The position numbers were made by a program, and so were the translations under genes. 64,000 nt of DNA, from NCBI RefSeq assembly GCF_016919385.1, contig NZ_CP070351.1, forward strand, positions 124,001-188,000, written 5' to 3'. Shown here piece by piece: positions 33,718-42,075 of the stretch (position 1 is its first letter; each line of letters starts with the position of its first letter). This stretch comes from Gordonia sp. PDNC005. Its GTDB lineage: Bacteria > Actinomycetota > Actinomycetes > Mycobacteriales > Mycobacteriaceae. The notes under the pieces were generated by a model. That model was not told where the DNA came from. It made no database searches and saw nothing but the letters and a program-made list of their open reading frames with translations.

Positions 33718-33857
33718 AACAAGGGCTAGACCAGGACGTTTGATCTGTGGCAACCTTGCGTCAGGCATCGCCTCCAGGTGCACTCCGGTTCGCAATCGGG
33801 GAGTACCGAGATCCAAGAAGACACTGCGAATCAGCAGTTCTAACGAAAGCGAAGGCT

Positions 33858-35150
33858 ATGAGCAACGTCGGAAAGCCGCGTACCGCCGCCGAGATCCAGC
33901 AGGATTGGGACACCAACCCGCGCTGGAACGGCATCACCCGTGACTACACCGCAGAGCAGGTCGTGCAGCTGCAGGGTTCGGTCGTCGAGGAGAACACCCT
34001 CGCCCGCCGCGGCGCCGAGATCCTGTGGGACGGCGTCACCAAGGGTGACGGCAGCTACATCAACGCCCTGGGCGCGCTGACCGGCAACATGGCCGTGCAG
34101 CAGGTCCGCGCTGGCCTCAAGGCCATCTACCTGTCCGGCTGGCAGGTTGCAGGCGACGCGAACCTCTCGGGCCACACCTACCCCGACCAGTCGCTGTACC
34201 CGGCCAACTCGGTCCCCGCCGTCGTTCGTCGCATCAACAACGCGATGCTGCGCGCCGACGAGATCGCCGCAGTCGAGGGTGACGACTCGGTCGACAACTG
34301 GGTCGTCCCGATCGTCGCCGACGGCGAAGCAGGCTTCGGTGGCGCACTCAACGTGTACGAGCTCCAGAAGGCCATGATCTCGGCCGGTGCCGCAGGCACC
34401 CACTGGGAGGACCAGCTCGCCTCGGAGAAGAAGTGCGGCCACCTCGGCGGCAAGGTGCTCATCCCCACCCAGCAGCACATCCGTACGCTCACCTCGGCTC
34501 GCCTCGCGGCCGACGTCGCGAACACCCCCACCGTCGTCATCGCCCGCACCGACGCTGAGGCCGCAACCCTGCTGACCTCGGACGTCGACGAGCGCGACCG
34601 CCCGTTCCTGGACGGCACCCGCACCGCCGAAGGCTTCTACGGCATCAAGAACGGCATCGAGCCCTGCATCGCCCGCGCCAAGGCATACGCCCCCTACGCG
34701 GACATGATCTGGATGGAGACCGGCAAGCCCGACCTCGAGCTCGCCAAGCAGTTCGCCGAGGCTGTCAAGGCGGACTTCCCGGACCAGCTCCTCTCGTACA
34801 ACTGCTCGCCTTCCTTCAACTGGAAGCAGCACCTGGACGACGACACGATCGCCAAGTTCCAGAACGAGCTCGGCGCGATGGGCTTCACCTTCCAGTTCAT
34901 CACCCTCGCAGGCTTCCACGCCCTCAACTACTCGATGTTCGACCTGGCTCACGGCTACGCCCGCAACCAGATGTCGGCATACGTCGACCTGCAGGAGCGC
35001 GAGTTCGCTGCTGAGGAGCGCGGCTACACCGCCACCAAGCACCAGCGCGAGGTCGGCGCAGGCTACTTCGACAAGATCGCCACCACGGTCGATCCCAACA
35101 CCTCGACTGCAGCCCTCAAGGGCTCGACCGAAGAGGGCCAGTTCCACTAA
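33858..35150 (+). CDS. aceA: Isocitrate lyase
   Basis: A 430-residue enzyme of the glyoxylate shunt that splits isocitrate to glyoxylate and succinate, needed for growth on acetate and fatty acids. The family signature KKCGH is present with catalytic Cys193, and [16 protein letters not shown] is the metal-site region. Length matches the short actinobacterial Icl1 type. It is preceded by a long regulatory spacer with RamB-type boxes and followed by fadB2 after a stem-loop, as in mycobacteria. Codon use is strongly biased to C-ending codons, a sign of high expression. Confidence 0.97.
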   Translation: MSNVGKPRTAAEIQQDWDTNPRWNGITRDYTAEQVVQLQGSVVEENTLARRGAEILWDGVTKGDGSYINALGALTGNMAVQQVRAGLKAIYLSGWQVAGDANLSGHTYPDQSLYPANSVPAVVRRINNAMLRADEIAAVEGDDSVDNWVVPIVADGEAGFGGALNVYELQKAMISAGAAGTHWEDQLASEKKCGHLGGKVLIPTQQHIRTLTSARLAADVANTPTVVIARTDAEAATLLTSDVDERDRPFLDGTRTAEGFYGIKNGIEPCIARAKAYAPYADMIWMETGKPDLELAKQFAEAVKADFPDQLLSYNCSPSFNWKQHLDDDTIAKFQNELGAMGFTFQFITLAGFHALNYSMFDLAHGYARNQMSAYVDLQEREFAAEERGYTATKHQREVGAGYFDKIATTVDPNTSTAALKGSTEEGQFH

Positions 35151-35199
35151 GCCCTTCGACTGCGCTCAGGAGACCGAGCGCACGGTTGACGCCTTGACG

Positions 35200-35242
35200 A
35201 TCCCGGGTCAGGCGGGGCCTCCGGCCCCGCTCGGCCCGGGAT
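35200..35242 (+). terminator. Two-tier stem-loop between aceA and fadB2
   Basis: Outer arms ATCCCGGG (35200-35207) and CCCGGGAT (35235-35242) enclose an inner stem GCGGGGCC-TCC-GGCCCCGC. TTGTTG follows. It may terminate most aceA transcripts or protect the 3' end while allowing some read-through into fadB2. Confidence 0.65.
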
Positions 35243-35277
35243 TGTTGCTACCTACCCCTGGAGAGCGCGGAACTACC

Positions 35278-36165
35278 ATGGCAAGTGAGAAGATCTCCCG
35301 CGTCGGCGTTGTCGGCGCAGGTCAGATGGGCTCCGGTATCGCCGAAGTATGTGCCCGCGCAGGAGTCGACGTCCTGGTCTACGAGTCGAGCAGAGAACTG
35401 GCGATCGCCGGACGGGCCCGTGTCCTCGGTTCCCTCGACCACGGTGTGTCCACCGGAACGCTCACCGAACGTGAGCGTGAGCAGGCGTCGTGGCGGCTGC
35501 GCTTCACGTCTGACCTCGCCGATTTCGCGGACCGCCAACTGGTGGTCGAAGCCGTGGTCGAGGACGAAGACGTCAAGACTGCGATCTTCCGCGAGCTCGA
35601 CGCCGTCGTCGCCGACCCCGACGCCGTCCTGGCCTCCAACACGTCGTCGATCCAGATCCGCACACTGGGTTCGGCTACGCAGAACACCGCGCGTGTGGTC
35701 GGCCTTCATTTCTTCAATCCGGTTCCCATGCTCCCGTTGGTCGAGCTGGTCACCACCGACGCCACCGCGCCCGACGTCGTCGCCCGCGCCGAGACCTTCG
35801 CCCGCGACGTCCTGGGCAAACAGGTGATCCGCTCAGACGACCGTTCCGGCTTCGTCGTCAACGCGCTCCTCGTCCCTTACCTCCTGTCCGCGATGCGGAT
35901 GGTCGAGAGCGGCTTCGCAACTGTGGACGACGTCGACAACGCGATGGTCCTTGGGTGTGCACACCCGATGGGGCCGCTCAAACTCGCCGACCTCGTCGGC
36001 CTCGACACCGTGAAGGCGATCGCGGAGAAGATGTTCGACGAGTTCAACGAGCCGTTGTACGCACCTCCGACGGTGCTCGTGGAGAAGGTGGCCGCGGGCA
36101 GTCTGGGAAAGAAGTCGGGTTGTGGATTCTACGAGTACTCCGACCGGGTCGCTGTCGCCTCGTAG
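35278..36165 (+). CDS. fadB2: 3-hydroxybutyryl-CoA dehydrogenase
   Basis: A 295-residue NAD-dependent enzyme that oxidises 3-hydroxyacyl-CoA to 3-oxoacyl-CoA. The N-terminal Rossmann motif is GVVGAGQMGSGIAEVCARAG; GLHFFNPVPMLPLVELV carries the catalytic His; RSGFVVNALLVPYL and the terminal LGKKSGCGFYEYS complete the family pattern. The ATG at 35278 has GGAGAG upstream. Gene order aceA-fadB2 is the same as Rv0467-Rv0468 in M. tuberculosis, supporting joint control by carbon source. Confidence 0.93.
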   Translation: MASEKISRVGVVGAGQMGSGIAEVCARAGVDVLVYESSRELAIAGRARVLGSLDHGVSTGTLTEREREQASWRLRFTSDLADFADRQLVVEAVVEDEDVKTAIFRELDAVVADPDAVLASNTSSIQIRTLGSATQNTARVVGLHFFNPVPMLPLVELVTTDATAPDVVARAETFARDVLGKQVIRSDDRSGFVVNALLVPYLLSAMRMVESGFATVDDVDNAMVLGCAHPMGPLKLADLVGLDTVKAIAEKMFDEFNEPLYAPPTVLVEKVAAGSLGKKSGCGFYEYSDRVAVAS

Positions 36166-36327
36166 TGACGATCCCCGTTCCGTCGGCATTTTGCTAGCAG
36201 TGAACTGAAGTCTCAGATCTGCTTGACGGCAAGGCTTTCGATTCGTAACTCCGCAGGTCAACGTTGTTAATACTCCCGGTTTCAGATGTTTTCGAATCCG
36301 GTGATCCTGGCCACGTTCGCTAGCACG

Positions 36328-36347
36328 GTGCTTGCTCTAGTTAGCAG
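36328..36347 (+). promoter_or_regulatory. Shared 20-nt element upstream of hbhA
   Basis: GTGCTTGCTCTAGTTAGCAG differs at only 2 of the first 19 bases from the element at 40431 upstream of the XRE regulator gene. Additional TAGCA motifs lie at about 36193 and 36321 in the same 231-bp spacer. TTGCTC could serve as -35 with GATACT (36354-36359) as -10. Confidence 0.55.
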
Positions 36348-36396
36348 ATTGCGTGATACTCGAAGAGTCAAGCAACAACGTGAACTAGGAGTTCCC

Positions 36397-37149
36397 ATGA
36401 GCACCGCCGAACGCACCATCCCCACCCCGGTCTTCGCCGTCGTCGGCGCCGGCGACGCTGCCGTCCAGGAAGTCAAGGACGCCCTCGCCGACCTGCGGAC
36501 CCGCGCAGAAGCCCGCCGCGAAGCGACCCAGACTCGCATCGAGAGCGCCCGTACCCGCCTCGAGACCACCCGTACGCGCATCGAGGAGCTCCCCACCGAG
36601 TTCCCGAGCATCGACGAGCTCCGCGAGAAGCTGACCGCCGAAGAGCTTCGCAAGGTCGCCGACCCCTACGTCGAGCGCGCCACCAGCCTCTACAACACGC
36701 TCGCTGAGCGCGGCGAGAGCGCCGTCGCCCGCATCCGTGAGAACGCCGTCGTGTCGGAGAACCTGACCCGCGTCGAGAAGGCCTACAACGACGCTGTCGA
36801 CCTCACCGAGGACGCACTCGGCGCCGTGTCGTCGCAGACCCGCGCTGTCGGCGAGCGTGCCGCCGGACTCGTCGGCCTCGCAGCCGACAAGGTCGAAGAC
36901 GCAGCTGTCGACCTCTCGGAGGCATCGGCCAAGGTCGAAGGCGCAGCAGTGAAGGTCGAGCAGGCCGCCGCCAAGGTCAAGTCCGACACCAACGCCGCAG
37001 CCAACAAGGTCGCAGGCGCCGCAGGCACCGTCGAGGCCAAGGCTCGCACCGCCGCGGCATCGCCCGCCAAGAAGGTCGCCGCTGCCAAGAAGACCGCAGC
37101 GCCGGCTAAGAAGGCCGCCCCGGCCAAGAAGGCTCCGGCCGCCAAGTAA
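36397..37149 (+). CDS. hbhA: Heparin-binding haemagglutinin-like protein
   Basis: A 250-residue helical protein. Residues 20-180 are heptad-rich and charged (REATQTRIESARTRLETTRTR in part), predicting coiled coil; the C-terminus is a lysine/alanine/proline tail with repeated PAKKAAPAKKAP. In mycobacteria HbhA is a surface adhesin whose lysine-rich tail binds sulfated glycans and is also linked to storage lipid bodies. There is no signal peptide, as in HbhA. AGGAG lies 8 nt before the ATG. Lysine codons are nearly all AAG and the gene ends in a strong terminator, suggesting high expression. Confidence 0.88.
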   Translation: MSTAERTIPTPVFAVVGAGDAAVQEVKDALADLRTRAEARREATQTRIESARTRLETTRTRIEELPTEFPSIDELREKLTAEELRKVADPYVERATSLYNTLAERGESAVARIRENAVVSENLTRVEKAYNDAVDLTEDALGAVSSQTRAVGERAAGLVGLAADKVEDAAVDLSEASAKVEGAAVKVEQAAAKVKSDTNAAANKVAGAAGTVEAKARTAAASPAKKVAAAKKTAAPAKKAAPAKKAPAAK

Positions 37150-37159
37150 GGTTTACTCG

Positions 37160-37199
37160 AAAGACCCCGTCACCTCTCTCTGCAGGTGGCGGGGTCTTT
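37160..37199 (+). terminator. hbhA terminator
   Basis: AAAGACCCCG-T-CACCT pairs with AGGTG-G-CGGGGTCTTT, loop CTCTCTGC, 11 bp after the stop. Confidence 0.85.
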
Positions 37200-37315
37200 C
37201 GCATTCCCCTGCTCATTCAGCCGCTTCCGTGTTCCTCGGCCGAGGTGCCTTCCCGCTCATTGAGCCGCCTCCGAGGCGCTAGCCGAGGTGGCGTGTCGAA
37301 ATGTGGTGCCGTTGC

Positions 37316-37411
37316 GCCGTGAGGCGAGAACAGTGGCCGCGCAGTCCTCGCCGGCTCGGCTGGCGCCTCGCGGGCTGCGGAGTAGCGCGGCCACTGTTCT
37401 CACCTCACGGC
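37316..37411. repeat. Long inverted repeat in the hbhA-ppk2 spacer
   Basis: Arms of 27 bp at 37316-37342 and 37385-37411 match at 26 positions (start GCCGTGAGG, end GTGGCCGCGC), enclosing 42 bp rich in CTCGGC/GCCTCG text. The spacer 37200-37441 has no convincing gene; 37205-37300 also contains two CTCGGCCGAGG-like palindromic units with CATTGAGCCGC. The whole looks like a small palindromic element inserted between two convergent genes. Confidence 0.7.
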
Positions 37412-37441
37412 TCCGCTGCGCTTGTCCGCGGGATGCTGTTT

Positions 37442-38284
37442 CTAGTCCAGCGCTGCGACGCGGGCCTTCTCGGCGTCGACGTCGAACGCGGCGGGAGGCC
37501 AGGCGAGGTCTAGCGACTCCAGCGCGTCGAGGAGCAGTTGGGCGACGGATAGACGGGCGAACCATTTGCGGTCGGCCGGAATCACGTGCCACGGTGCCGC
37601 GTCGGTGTCGGTGAGATCCAGAACGTCCTGGTAGGCGACGAGATAGTCGTCCCAGAGAGCACGTTCGTCGATGTCGTTCGGGTCGTACTTCCAGTACTTG
37701 TCGGGTCGGTCCAGTCTCTCGGCGAGGCGACTGGCCTGCTCTTCCTTCGACACGGTCAGCAGGCATTTCACGATCGTCACACCCGAGTCCGAGAGTTCCT
37801 TCTCGAACGCGTTTATCTGCTGGAACCTCGGACGCCACACACTCTCGGGAACCGTGTTGTGGACACGGACGGGAAGCACGTCCTCGTAGTGCGAGCGATC
37901 GAACATTCCGATCCTGCCGGGTTTGGGCAGGGCGTTGCGGATCCGCCAGAGGAAGTCGTGCGCGAGCTCGGCGTCCGTCGGCTTCCCGAAACCGGTCACG
38001 GCGAGCCCTTGAGGGTCGAACAACCCGCCGACGTGCCGGACGATGCCGCCTTTACCCGCGGTGTCCATGCCCTGCAGGACCAGCAGGACCGAGCGTGTTC
38101 CACCGGAACGTCCTTCGGCGTAGAGCATCTCCTGCAACGATGCGAGCCGTTCGCCGATGACTGCCAACTCGGCTGTTCCCGACGTCTTGTCGCCGTCGTA
38201 CCCGGGGGTAGACGACGCGTCGAACGTCGCGATCGAGTCGACGGAACGAGCGCGGAGCGCCGACGTCTGAACTCCGCTCGTCAC
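37442..38284 (-). CDS. ppk2: Polyphosphate kinase 2 family protein
   Basis: A 280-residue kinase that moves phosphate between polyphosphate and nucleotides. Walker A is GMDTAGKGG near residue 72, Walker B is MFDRSHYEDVL, and the lid region is YWKYDPNDIDERALWDDYL. The GTG start overlaps the stop of the TetR gene as GTGA, so translation is coupled. Which nucleotide it prefers (AMP, ADP or GDP) cannot be read here; a single-domain protein of this size is usual. The end lies before an inverted-repeat spacer. Confidence 0.9.
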   Translation of the reverse strand: MTSGVQTSALRARSVDSIATFDASSTPGYDGDKTSGTAELAVIGERLASLQEMLYAEGRSGGTRSVLLVLQGMDTAGKGGIVRHVGGLFDPQGLAVTGFGKPTDAELAHDFLWRIRNALPKPGRIGMFDRSHYEDVLPVRVHNTVPESVWRPRFQQINAFEKELSDSGVTIVKCLLTVSKEEQASRLAERLDRPDKYWKYDPNDIDERALWDDYLVAYQDVLDLTDTDAAPWHVIPADRKWFARLSVAQLLLDALESLDLAWPPAAFDVDAEKARVAALD

Positions 38285-39060
38285 GACCGGCCCTCAGCCT
38301 GGATCGGCGGCATGGGCAGGGGATCCGCGGCGAAAGCGGCCGGGTCTCCGTTGCGCGTCACGATGCCGACGATGCCGCCCCACACCAGCATCGTCAATTC
38401 GTCCACCAACTGAGCAGACGAGCCGTCGCCGTGTGCGAGGACATCGTCGACCGCGCGGATGATGGCGCCGACGATCGCGGCTGCCCATGTCCGAGAACCC
38501 GACGTCAATGCGCCCCGGGCCGACAGGCGGGCCTCCAACGTCGACGCGACCGCGCCGGTGAAGATCCGTTCGGTGTGCGCGATCGACAGGCTCCCGGCCG
38601 TCCGCCCGGTGGTGAACAGGTACAGATTGGGATCCTCGGCGACCGTCTCCACGTAGGCGCCGATAACCGCGCGGACCAAGTCGTAGTCGACCAGGTCGTC
38701 AGTCAGTGCGACCGTCACCTTCGGCAGCAGCGTCGACTCCATGTAGGTGACGGTGACGGCCGCTGCGAGGTCGTTCTTGTCCGCGAAGTACCGGTACAGC
38801 ACCGTCTTCGACACCCCGATGTGCGATGCGATCTCGTCCATCCCGGCTTCGGCGCCGAGATCGCGGAGCGCCTCGATCGTCCCCCATGTGAGCTCGGCGC
38901 GACGCTCCTGCTTGTGTTTCTCCCACCGTTGTTTGCGACCGTCCGATGTGACGGCCTCGACCGCAGGCACCAGGATGCGCTGCTCCAGCTCACGTGTGAG
39001 GGTGCGGGCGGCGTTCACGGCCACCGAAGCGGACGACAGCGGATTGAGGTTCGGCATCAC
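38281..39060 (-). CDS. TetR family transcriptional regulator upstream of ppk2
   Basis: A 259-residue TetR protein with a long N-terminal tail (about 55 residues) before the helix-turn-helix AGMDEIASHIGVSKTVLYRYFADKNDL. It corresponds in context to Rv0472c of M. tuberculosis, divergent from a DUF445 gene as there. The GTG/ATG pair at 39060/39057 leaves the exact start open. CACTAGTG at 39068-39075 in the 37-bp divergent spacer is a candidate operator core. Coupled to ppk2 by a 4-nt overlap. Confidence 0.82.
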   Translation of the reverse strand: MMPNLNPLSSASVAVNAARTLTRELEQRILVPAVEAVTSDGRKQRWEKHKQERRAELTWGTIEALRDLGAEAGMDEIASHIGVSKTVLYRYFADKNDLAAAVTVTYMESTLLPKVTVALTDDLVDYDLVRAVIGAYVETVAEDPNLYLFTTGRTAGSLSIAHTERIFTGAVASTLEARLSARGALTSGSRTWAAAIVGAIIRAVDDVLAHGDGSSAQLVDELTMLVWGGIVGIVTRNGDPAAFAADPLPMPPIQAEGRS

Positions 39061-39097
39061 CTGGCAACACTAGTGCGTGTTCGGGAAGACTGGTGGC

Positions 39098-40411
39098 GTG
39101 TCGACAACCTTGGGGCAGCAACCACAGCTGCCGAGATCGACGCCCGCAGGTCTCGACGTCGCGGGCGACGAACAACGCGCACGTGACCTCCGCAAGATGA
39201 AGATCGTCGCGACCGGCATGCTGCTCGGGGCAGCTGCCGTGTACTTCGTGATGCGCTGGATCGAGCACCGCGACGGCGCCGACACGGCTGCGTGGGTCGG
39301 CTTCGTGCGAGCGGCGTCGGAGGCCGGCATGGTCGGCGCCCTCGCCGACTGGTTCGCCGTCACCGCGTTGTTCCGGCAGCCGCTCGGCATCCCGATCCCG
39401 CACACGGCGTTGATCCCCCGCAAGAAGGACCAGATCGGGGATCAGCTCGGCGAGTTCGTCGAGCAGAACTTCATGACACCCGAAGTGATCGTCGAACGTG
39501 CTGTCTCACTCGATCTCCCACGTCGCGTGTCCGGGTGGGTGGCGGACCCCGCGAATGCGGGCCGCGTCAACGACGAGGTGTCGCGAGCGATCAGACTCGG
39601 ATCCGAGATGCTGCGCGACGAAGATGTCGAGAAGTTCATCCAGGCCGTGCTCAAGTGGGCCGCCGAGCCGCTGTGGGCGCCGCCTCTCGGTCGCATCCTG
39701 GAACAACTCGTCGACGAGGACCGTGTTGAACCCATCGTGCAGATGCTCTGCGACCGGGCCCACGACTGGGCGCTCGGCAGCAACGAACTCATCGATCGTG
39801 TCGTCGACCGCGACGGTCCCGCGTGGGTGCCGAACTTCGTGAACAACCTCGTCGGCGACAAGATCTACAAGGAACTGACCGAGTTCACGTACAAGGTGCG
39901 AACAGACCCGTCCCACGACGTCCGCCGTGCGATGCACGACTTCGTCAAAGACTTCGCGTACGAGCTGCAGCACGATGAGGAGACGATCGCCAAGTTCGAG
40001 GGCATCAAGGCCGAGCTACTCGGCCGAGATGAGGTGAACGGCGCCGCGTCGACGGCCTGGCAGGCGGGCAAGGACGTCATCGAGCAAATGCTCGACGACC
40101 CGTCGTCCACTCTGCGGACGTCGATCGCCGACGCCGTCGTCAGGCTCGGCCTCCGGATCCACGACGATCAGCCGCTGCAGGACAAGATGAACACGTGGAT
40201 CGCCCGGATCGCCCGCCACGTCGCCGAGAATTACTCCACCGAGATCATCTCGGTCATCACCGACACCGTCCGCGGCTGGGATGCAGAGGAGACGAGCCGG
40301 AAGATCGAACTCCAGGTTGGTCGCGACCTCCAGTTCATCCGCATCAACGGCACAGTTGTCGGCTCCCTCGCAGGTCTAGCGATCTACACGGTCTCGGTGC
40401 TGATCTTCTGA
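39098..40411 (+). CDS. DUF445 family membrane protein
   Basis: A 437-residue protein with one N-terminal hydrophobic segment (MKIVATGMLLGAAAVYFVMRW, shortened) and one at the C-terminus (TVVGSLAGLAIYTVSVLIF), with a long helical middle. EAGMVGALADWFAVTALFRQPLGIPIPHTALIP is the conserved family core (quoted as AGMVGALADWFAVTALF). The function of DUF445 is not known. I chose the GTG at 39098 because AAGACT lies 6 nt upstream, a leaderless layout; an in-frame GTG exists at 39077. Matches the position of Rv0473. Confidence 0.82.
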   Translation: MSTTLGQQPQLPRSTPAGLDVAGDEQRARDLRKMKIVATGMLLGAAAVYFVMRWIEHRDGADTAAWVGFVRAASEAGMVGALADWFAVTALFRQPLGIPIPHTALIPRKKDQIGDQLGEFVEQNFMTPEVIVERAVSLDLPRRVSGWVADPANAGRVNDEVSRAIRLGSEMLRDEDVEKFIQAVLKWAAEPLWAPPLGRILEQLVDEDRVEPIVQMLCDRAHDWALGSNELIDRVVDRDGPAWVPNFVNNLVGDKIYKELTEFTYKVRTDPSHDVRRAMHDFVKDFAYELQHDEETIAKFEGIKAELLGRDEVNGAASTAWQAGKDVIEQMLDDPSSTLRTSIADAVVRLGLRIHDDQPLQDKMNTWIARIARHVAENYSTEIISVITDTVRGWDAEETSRKIELQVGRDLQFIRINGTVVGSLAGLAIYTVSVLIF

Positions 40412-40430
40412 CACCCTGCTCCCGAGGCCG

Positions 40431-40450
40431 GTGCTTGCACTTGTTAGCAC
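40431..40450 (+). promoter_or_regulatory. Shared 20-nt element upstream of the XRE regulator gene
   Basis: GTGCTTGCACTTGTTAGCAC, almost identical to the element at 36328 before hbhA. TTGCAC within it can be a -35, with CACACT at 40459-40464 as -10. It is about 47 bp before the regulator GTG. Confidence 0.55.
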
Positions 40451-40496
40451 TCGTTCGGCACACTGGACTTCTAGAGAGAAGCAGGTTGATCGAAAC

Positions 40497-40949
40497 GTGA
40501 GCAGTCACAGCAAGAATCCCGACACCGAGCACTGCGACGACGCGAGCACCGCGGACGCGGTCGCGGCGGCAGCCCAGGACATCGGCGCATTCATCCGGAC
40601 ACAACGACTCTCGGCGCAGGTGTCCCTCCGCCAGCTCGCCGAACGCGCAGGAGTGAGCAACCCGTACCTGTCGCAGATCGAACGGGGGCTCCGGAAGCCC
40701 TCCGCCGACGTCCTCGCGCAGATCGCCAAGGGTCTGCGCGTGTCGGCCGAGGTCCTCTACGTCCGTGCCGGAATTCTCGAGGAGCGCCCGGCCAGTCCGG
40801 TCCGCGACGCACTGCTCGTCGACGATTCGATCAGCGAACGCCAGAAGCAGATGCTCCTCGAGATCTACGACTCGTTTCGACGCGAGAACACGCAGGCAGA
40901 GGACGGCGCGGACGACGCGACGTCCAACGTTGACAACGCTCGTGGGTAA
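40497..40949 (+). CDS. XRE family helix-turn-helix regulator
   Basis: A 150-residue regulator with a single XRE domain at about residues 28-85: VSLRQLAERAGVSNPYLSQI, then GLRKPSADVLAQIAKGLRVS. The C-terminal tail is acidic. It matches Rv0474 of M. tuberculosis in size and neighbours. It is followed 9 nt later by the DUF2516 gene. The 20-nt element before it is repeated before hbhA, so it may regulate both itself and hbhA; this is inference. Confidence 0.85.
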   Translation: MSSHSKNPDTEHCDDASTADAVAAAAQDIGAFIRTQRLSAQVSLRQLAERAGVSNPYLSQIERGLRKPSADVLAQIAKGLRVSAEVLYVRAGILEERPASPVRDALLVDDSISERQKQMLLEIYDSFRRENTQAEDGADDATSNVDNARG

Positions 40950-40952
40950 GGT
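40947..40952 (+). promoter_or_regulatory. -10 element TAAGGT, leaderless DUF2516 gene
   Basis: TAAGGT overlaps the end of the XRE gene stop codon and is followed by 6 nt and the GTG at 40959. Confidence 0.45.
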
Positions 40953-40958
40953 GGCCTG

Positions 40959-41285
40959 GTGACTGTTCAAGACGTGGTCCTCAACGCCCGGATGTACCTG
41001 GTGCTTGCGCTCGGTGTCATCGCCGGAGTCTCGGCACTGGCCGCGCTCGTGCACGCGGTGAGCACCCGGGCCGACGCGTTCACCGCGGTCGACGCGCAGT
41101 CGAAGACGTTCTGGGTTGCGCTCCTCGCCGGCTCCAACGTGCTGATCTGGCTGTTCGTGGTCGGTGGACTCGGGATGATGGTGCTGTTCCTGGTGGGTGT
41201 GGTCGCGTCGATGGTGTACATCGTCGACGTACGTGTTCGCGTCGACGAGATACTGAACCGCAACTGGTTCCGGAAGCTCGGATGA
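40959..41285 (+). CDS. DUF2516 family membrane protein
   Basis: A 108-residue protein with three hydrophobic segments (about residues 8-28, 45-70 and 72-92) separated by VDAQSKTFWVALLAG, the conserved family region. Matches the place and size of Rv0476. The function is unknown. It lies directly after the XRE regulator, but has its own leaderless promoter. Confidence 0.8.
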   Translation: MTVQDVVLNARMYLVLALGVIAGVSALAALVHAVSTRADAFTAVDAQSKTFWVALLAGSNVLIWLFVVGGLGMMVLFLVGVVASMVYIVDVRVRVDEILNRNWFRKLG

Positions 41286-41304
41286 CGCTCGTCAGGGCCG
41301 CCGC

Positions 41305-42051
41305 ATGACCGAGTACCGCATCAACGACCTCGCACAGGTGTCGGGCGTCAGCGTCCGCAACATCCGCGTCTATCAGGACCGCGGGCTCCTTCCCGCGCCG
41401 ATCATCCGCGGCCGCACCGGCTGGTACTCCGATGAGCACCTGGTGCGACTCAATCTGATCTCGCGAATGCTCGAACGCGGCTACACGTTCGCGACGATCA
41501 GTGAACTGCTGCATGCTGCGCATTACGGCATGAAGGTGGAGCACGTGCTGCGCGCGTCGCCGAAGACCAACCGGTTGATGAGCATCAAGCGAGCCGCGAC
41601 GATCACGATCACCGAACTGCGCAAGTCGCTCGGCGCCTCGGACCGGGCGATCGGCATCAGTCAGAAGCTCGGGCTGCTCACCAAGGACGGCGCGCACTAC
41701 GCGGTACGCAACCCGGAGGTGCTCGGCAGTGCTGAAGCCCTGGTCAAAGCGGGCATCGACATCGACGTGCTGCTCGACATGTGGGTGCGTGTGGAGCAGG
41801 ATCTGGCGGATGTCGCACACAGCTTCGTCTCGTTGATAACCGACAAGTACTTCGACGAGAACCTGCCCGACCTGGGAGACCAGACGTTCACGCGGATCGC
41901 CGAACTCATCCAGACTGTGCGCCCGATGGCGCACGAGATCGTCGAGTCGGCGTTCTCGAAAGCACTCGACGACGAGATCTCCCGCGCGGTCGGCGAGGCG
42001 AGCTCGATCTTCGACAAGTCGAAAGACCCCGCGGCGTCGTCGGGTGACTGA
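41305..42051 (+). CDS. MerR family transcriptional regulator
   Basis: A 248-residue protein. The N-terminal MerR helix-turn-helix is YRINDLAQVSGVSVRNIRVYQDRGLLP followed by the wing GRTGWYSDEHLVRL. The C-terminal 150 residues are helical (SKAL, ADVAHSFVSLI) without cysteine clusters, so metal sensing is unlikely. It starts 19 nt after the DUF2516 gene and ends 24 nt before the alpha/beta hydrolase gene, which it may control. Confidence 0.82.
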   Translation: MTEYRINDLAQVSGVSVRNIRVYQDRGLLPAPIIRGRTGWYSDEHLVRLNLISRMLERGYTFATISELLHAAHYGMKVEHVLRASPKTNRLMSIKRAATITITELRKSLGASDRAIGISQKLGLLTKDGAHYAVRNPEVLGSAEALVKAGIDIDVLLDMWVRVEQDLADVAHSFVSLITDKYFDENLPDLGDQTFTRIAELIQTVRPMAHEIVESAFSKALDDEISRAVGEASSIFDKSKDPAASSGD

Positions 42052-42075
42052 CGTCGTGCACTGAGAGGAACACTC

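Larger units (their letters stand above)
33492..33857 (+). promoter_or_regulatory. Regulatory spacer upstream of aceA
   Basis: This 366-bp stretch has no convincing gene. It holds an inverted repeat CTCACAC/GTGTGAG (33528-33553), a perfect 14-bp palindrome AGTACGCGCGTACT followed by TTTTT (33619-33637), and two RamB-type boxes described separately. AT content is locally raised near 33660-33720, as expected for a promoter. The palindrome followed by T residues may also terminate the lipoprotein transcript. Confidence 0.6.

Noticed and set aside
37257..37441. Minus-strand extension of a frame through the inverted-repeat spacer beyond the ppk2 end
   Set aside because: It reads Arg-rich low-complexity sequence across the palindromic repeat and is out of frame with ppk2.
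40442..40450. TTAGCACTC-like text resembling half of a CIRCE (HrcA) element
   Set aside because: The required inverted half GAGTGCTAA nine bases later is absent, and no chaperone gene is nearby. The shared hbhA/XRE element explains it better.
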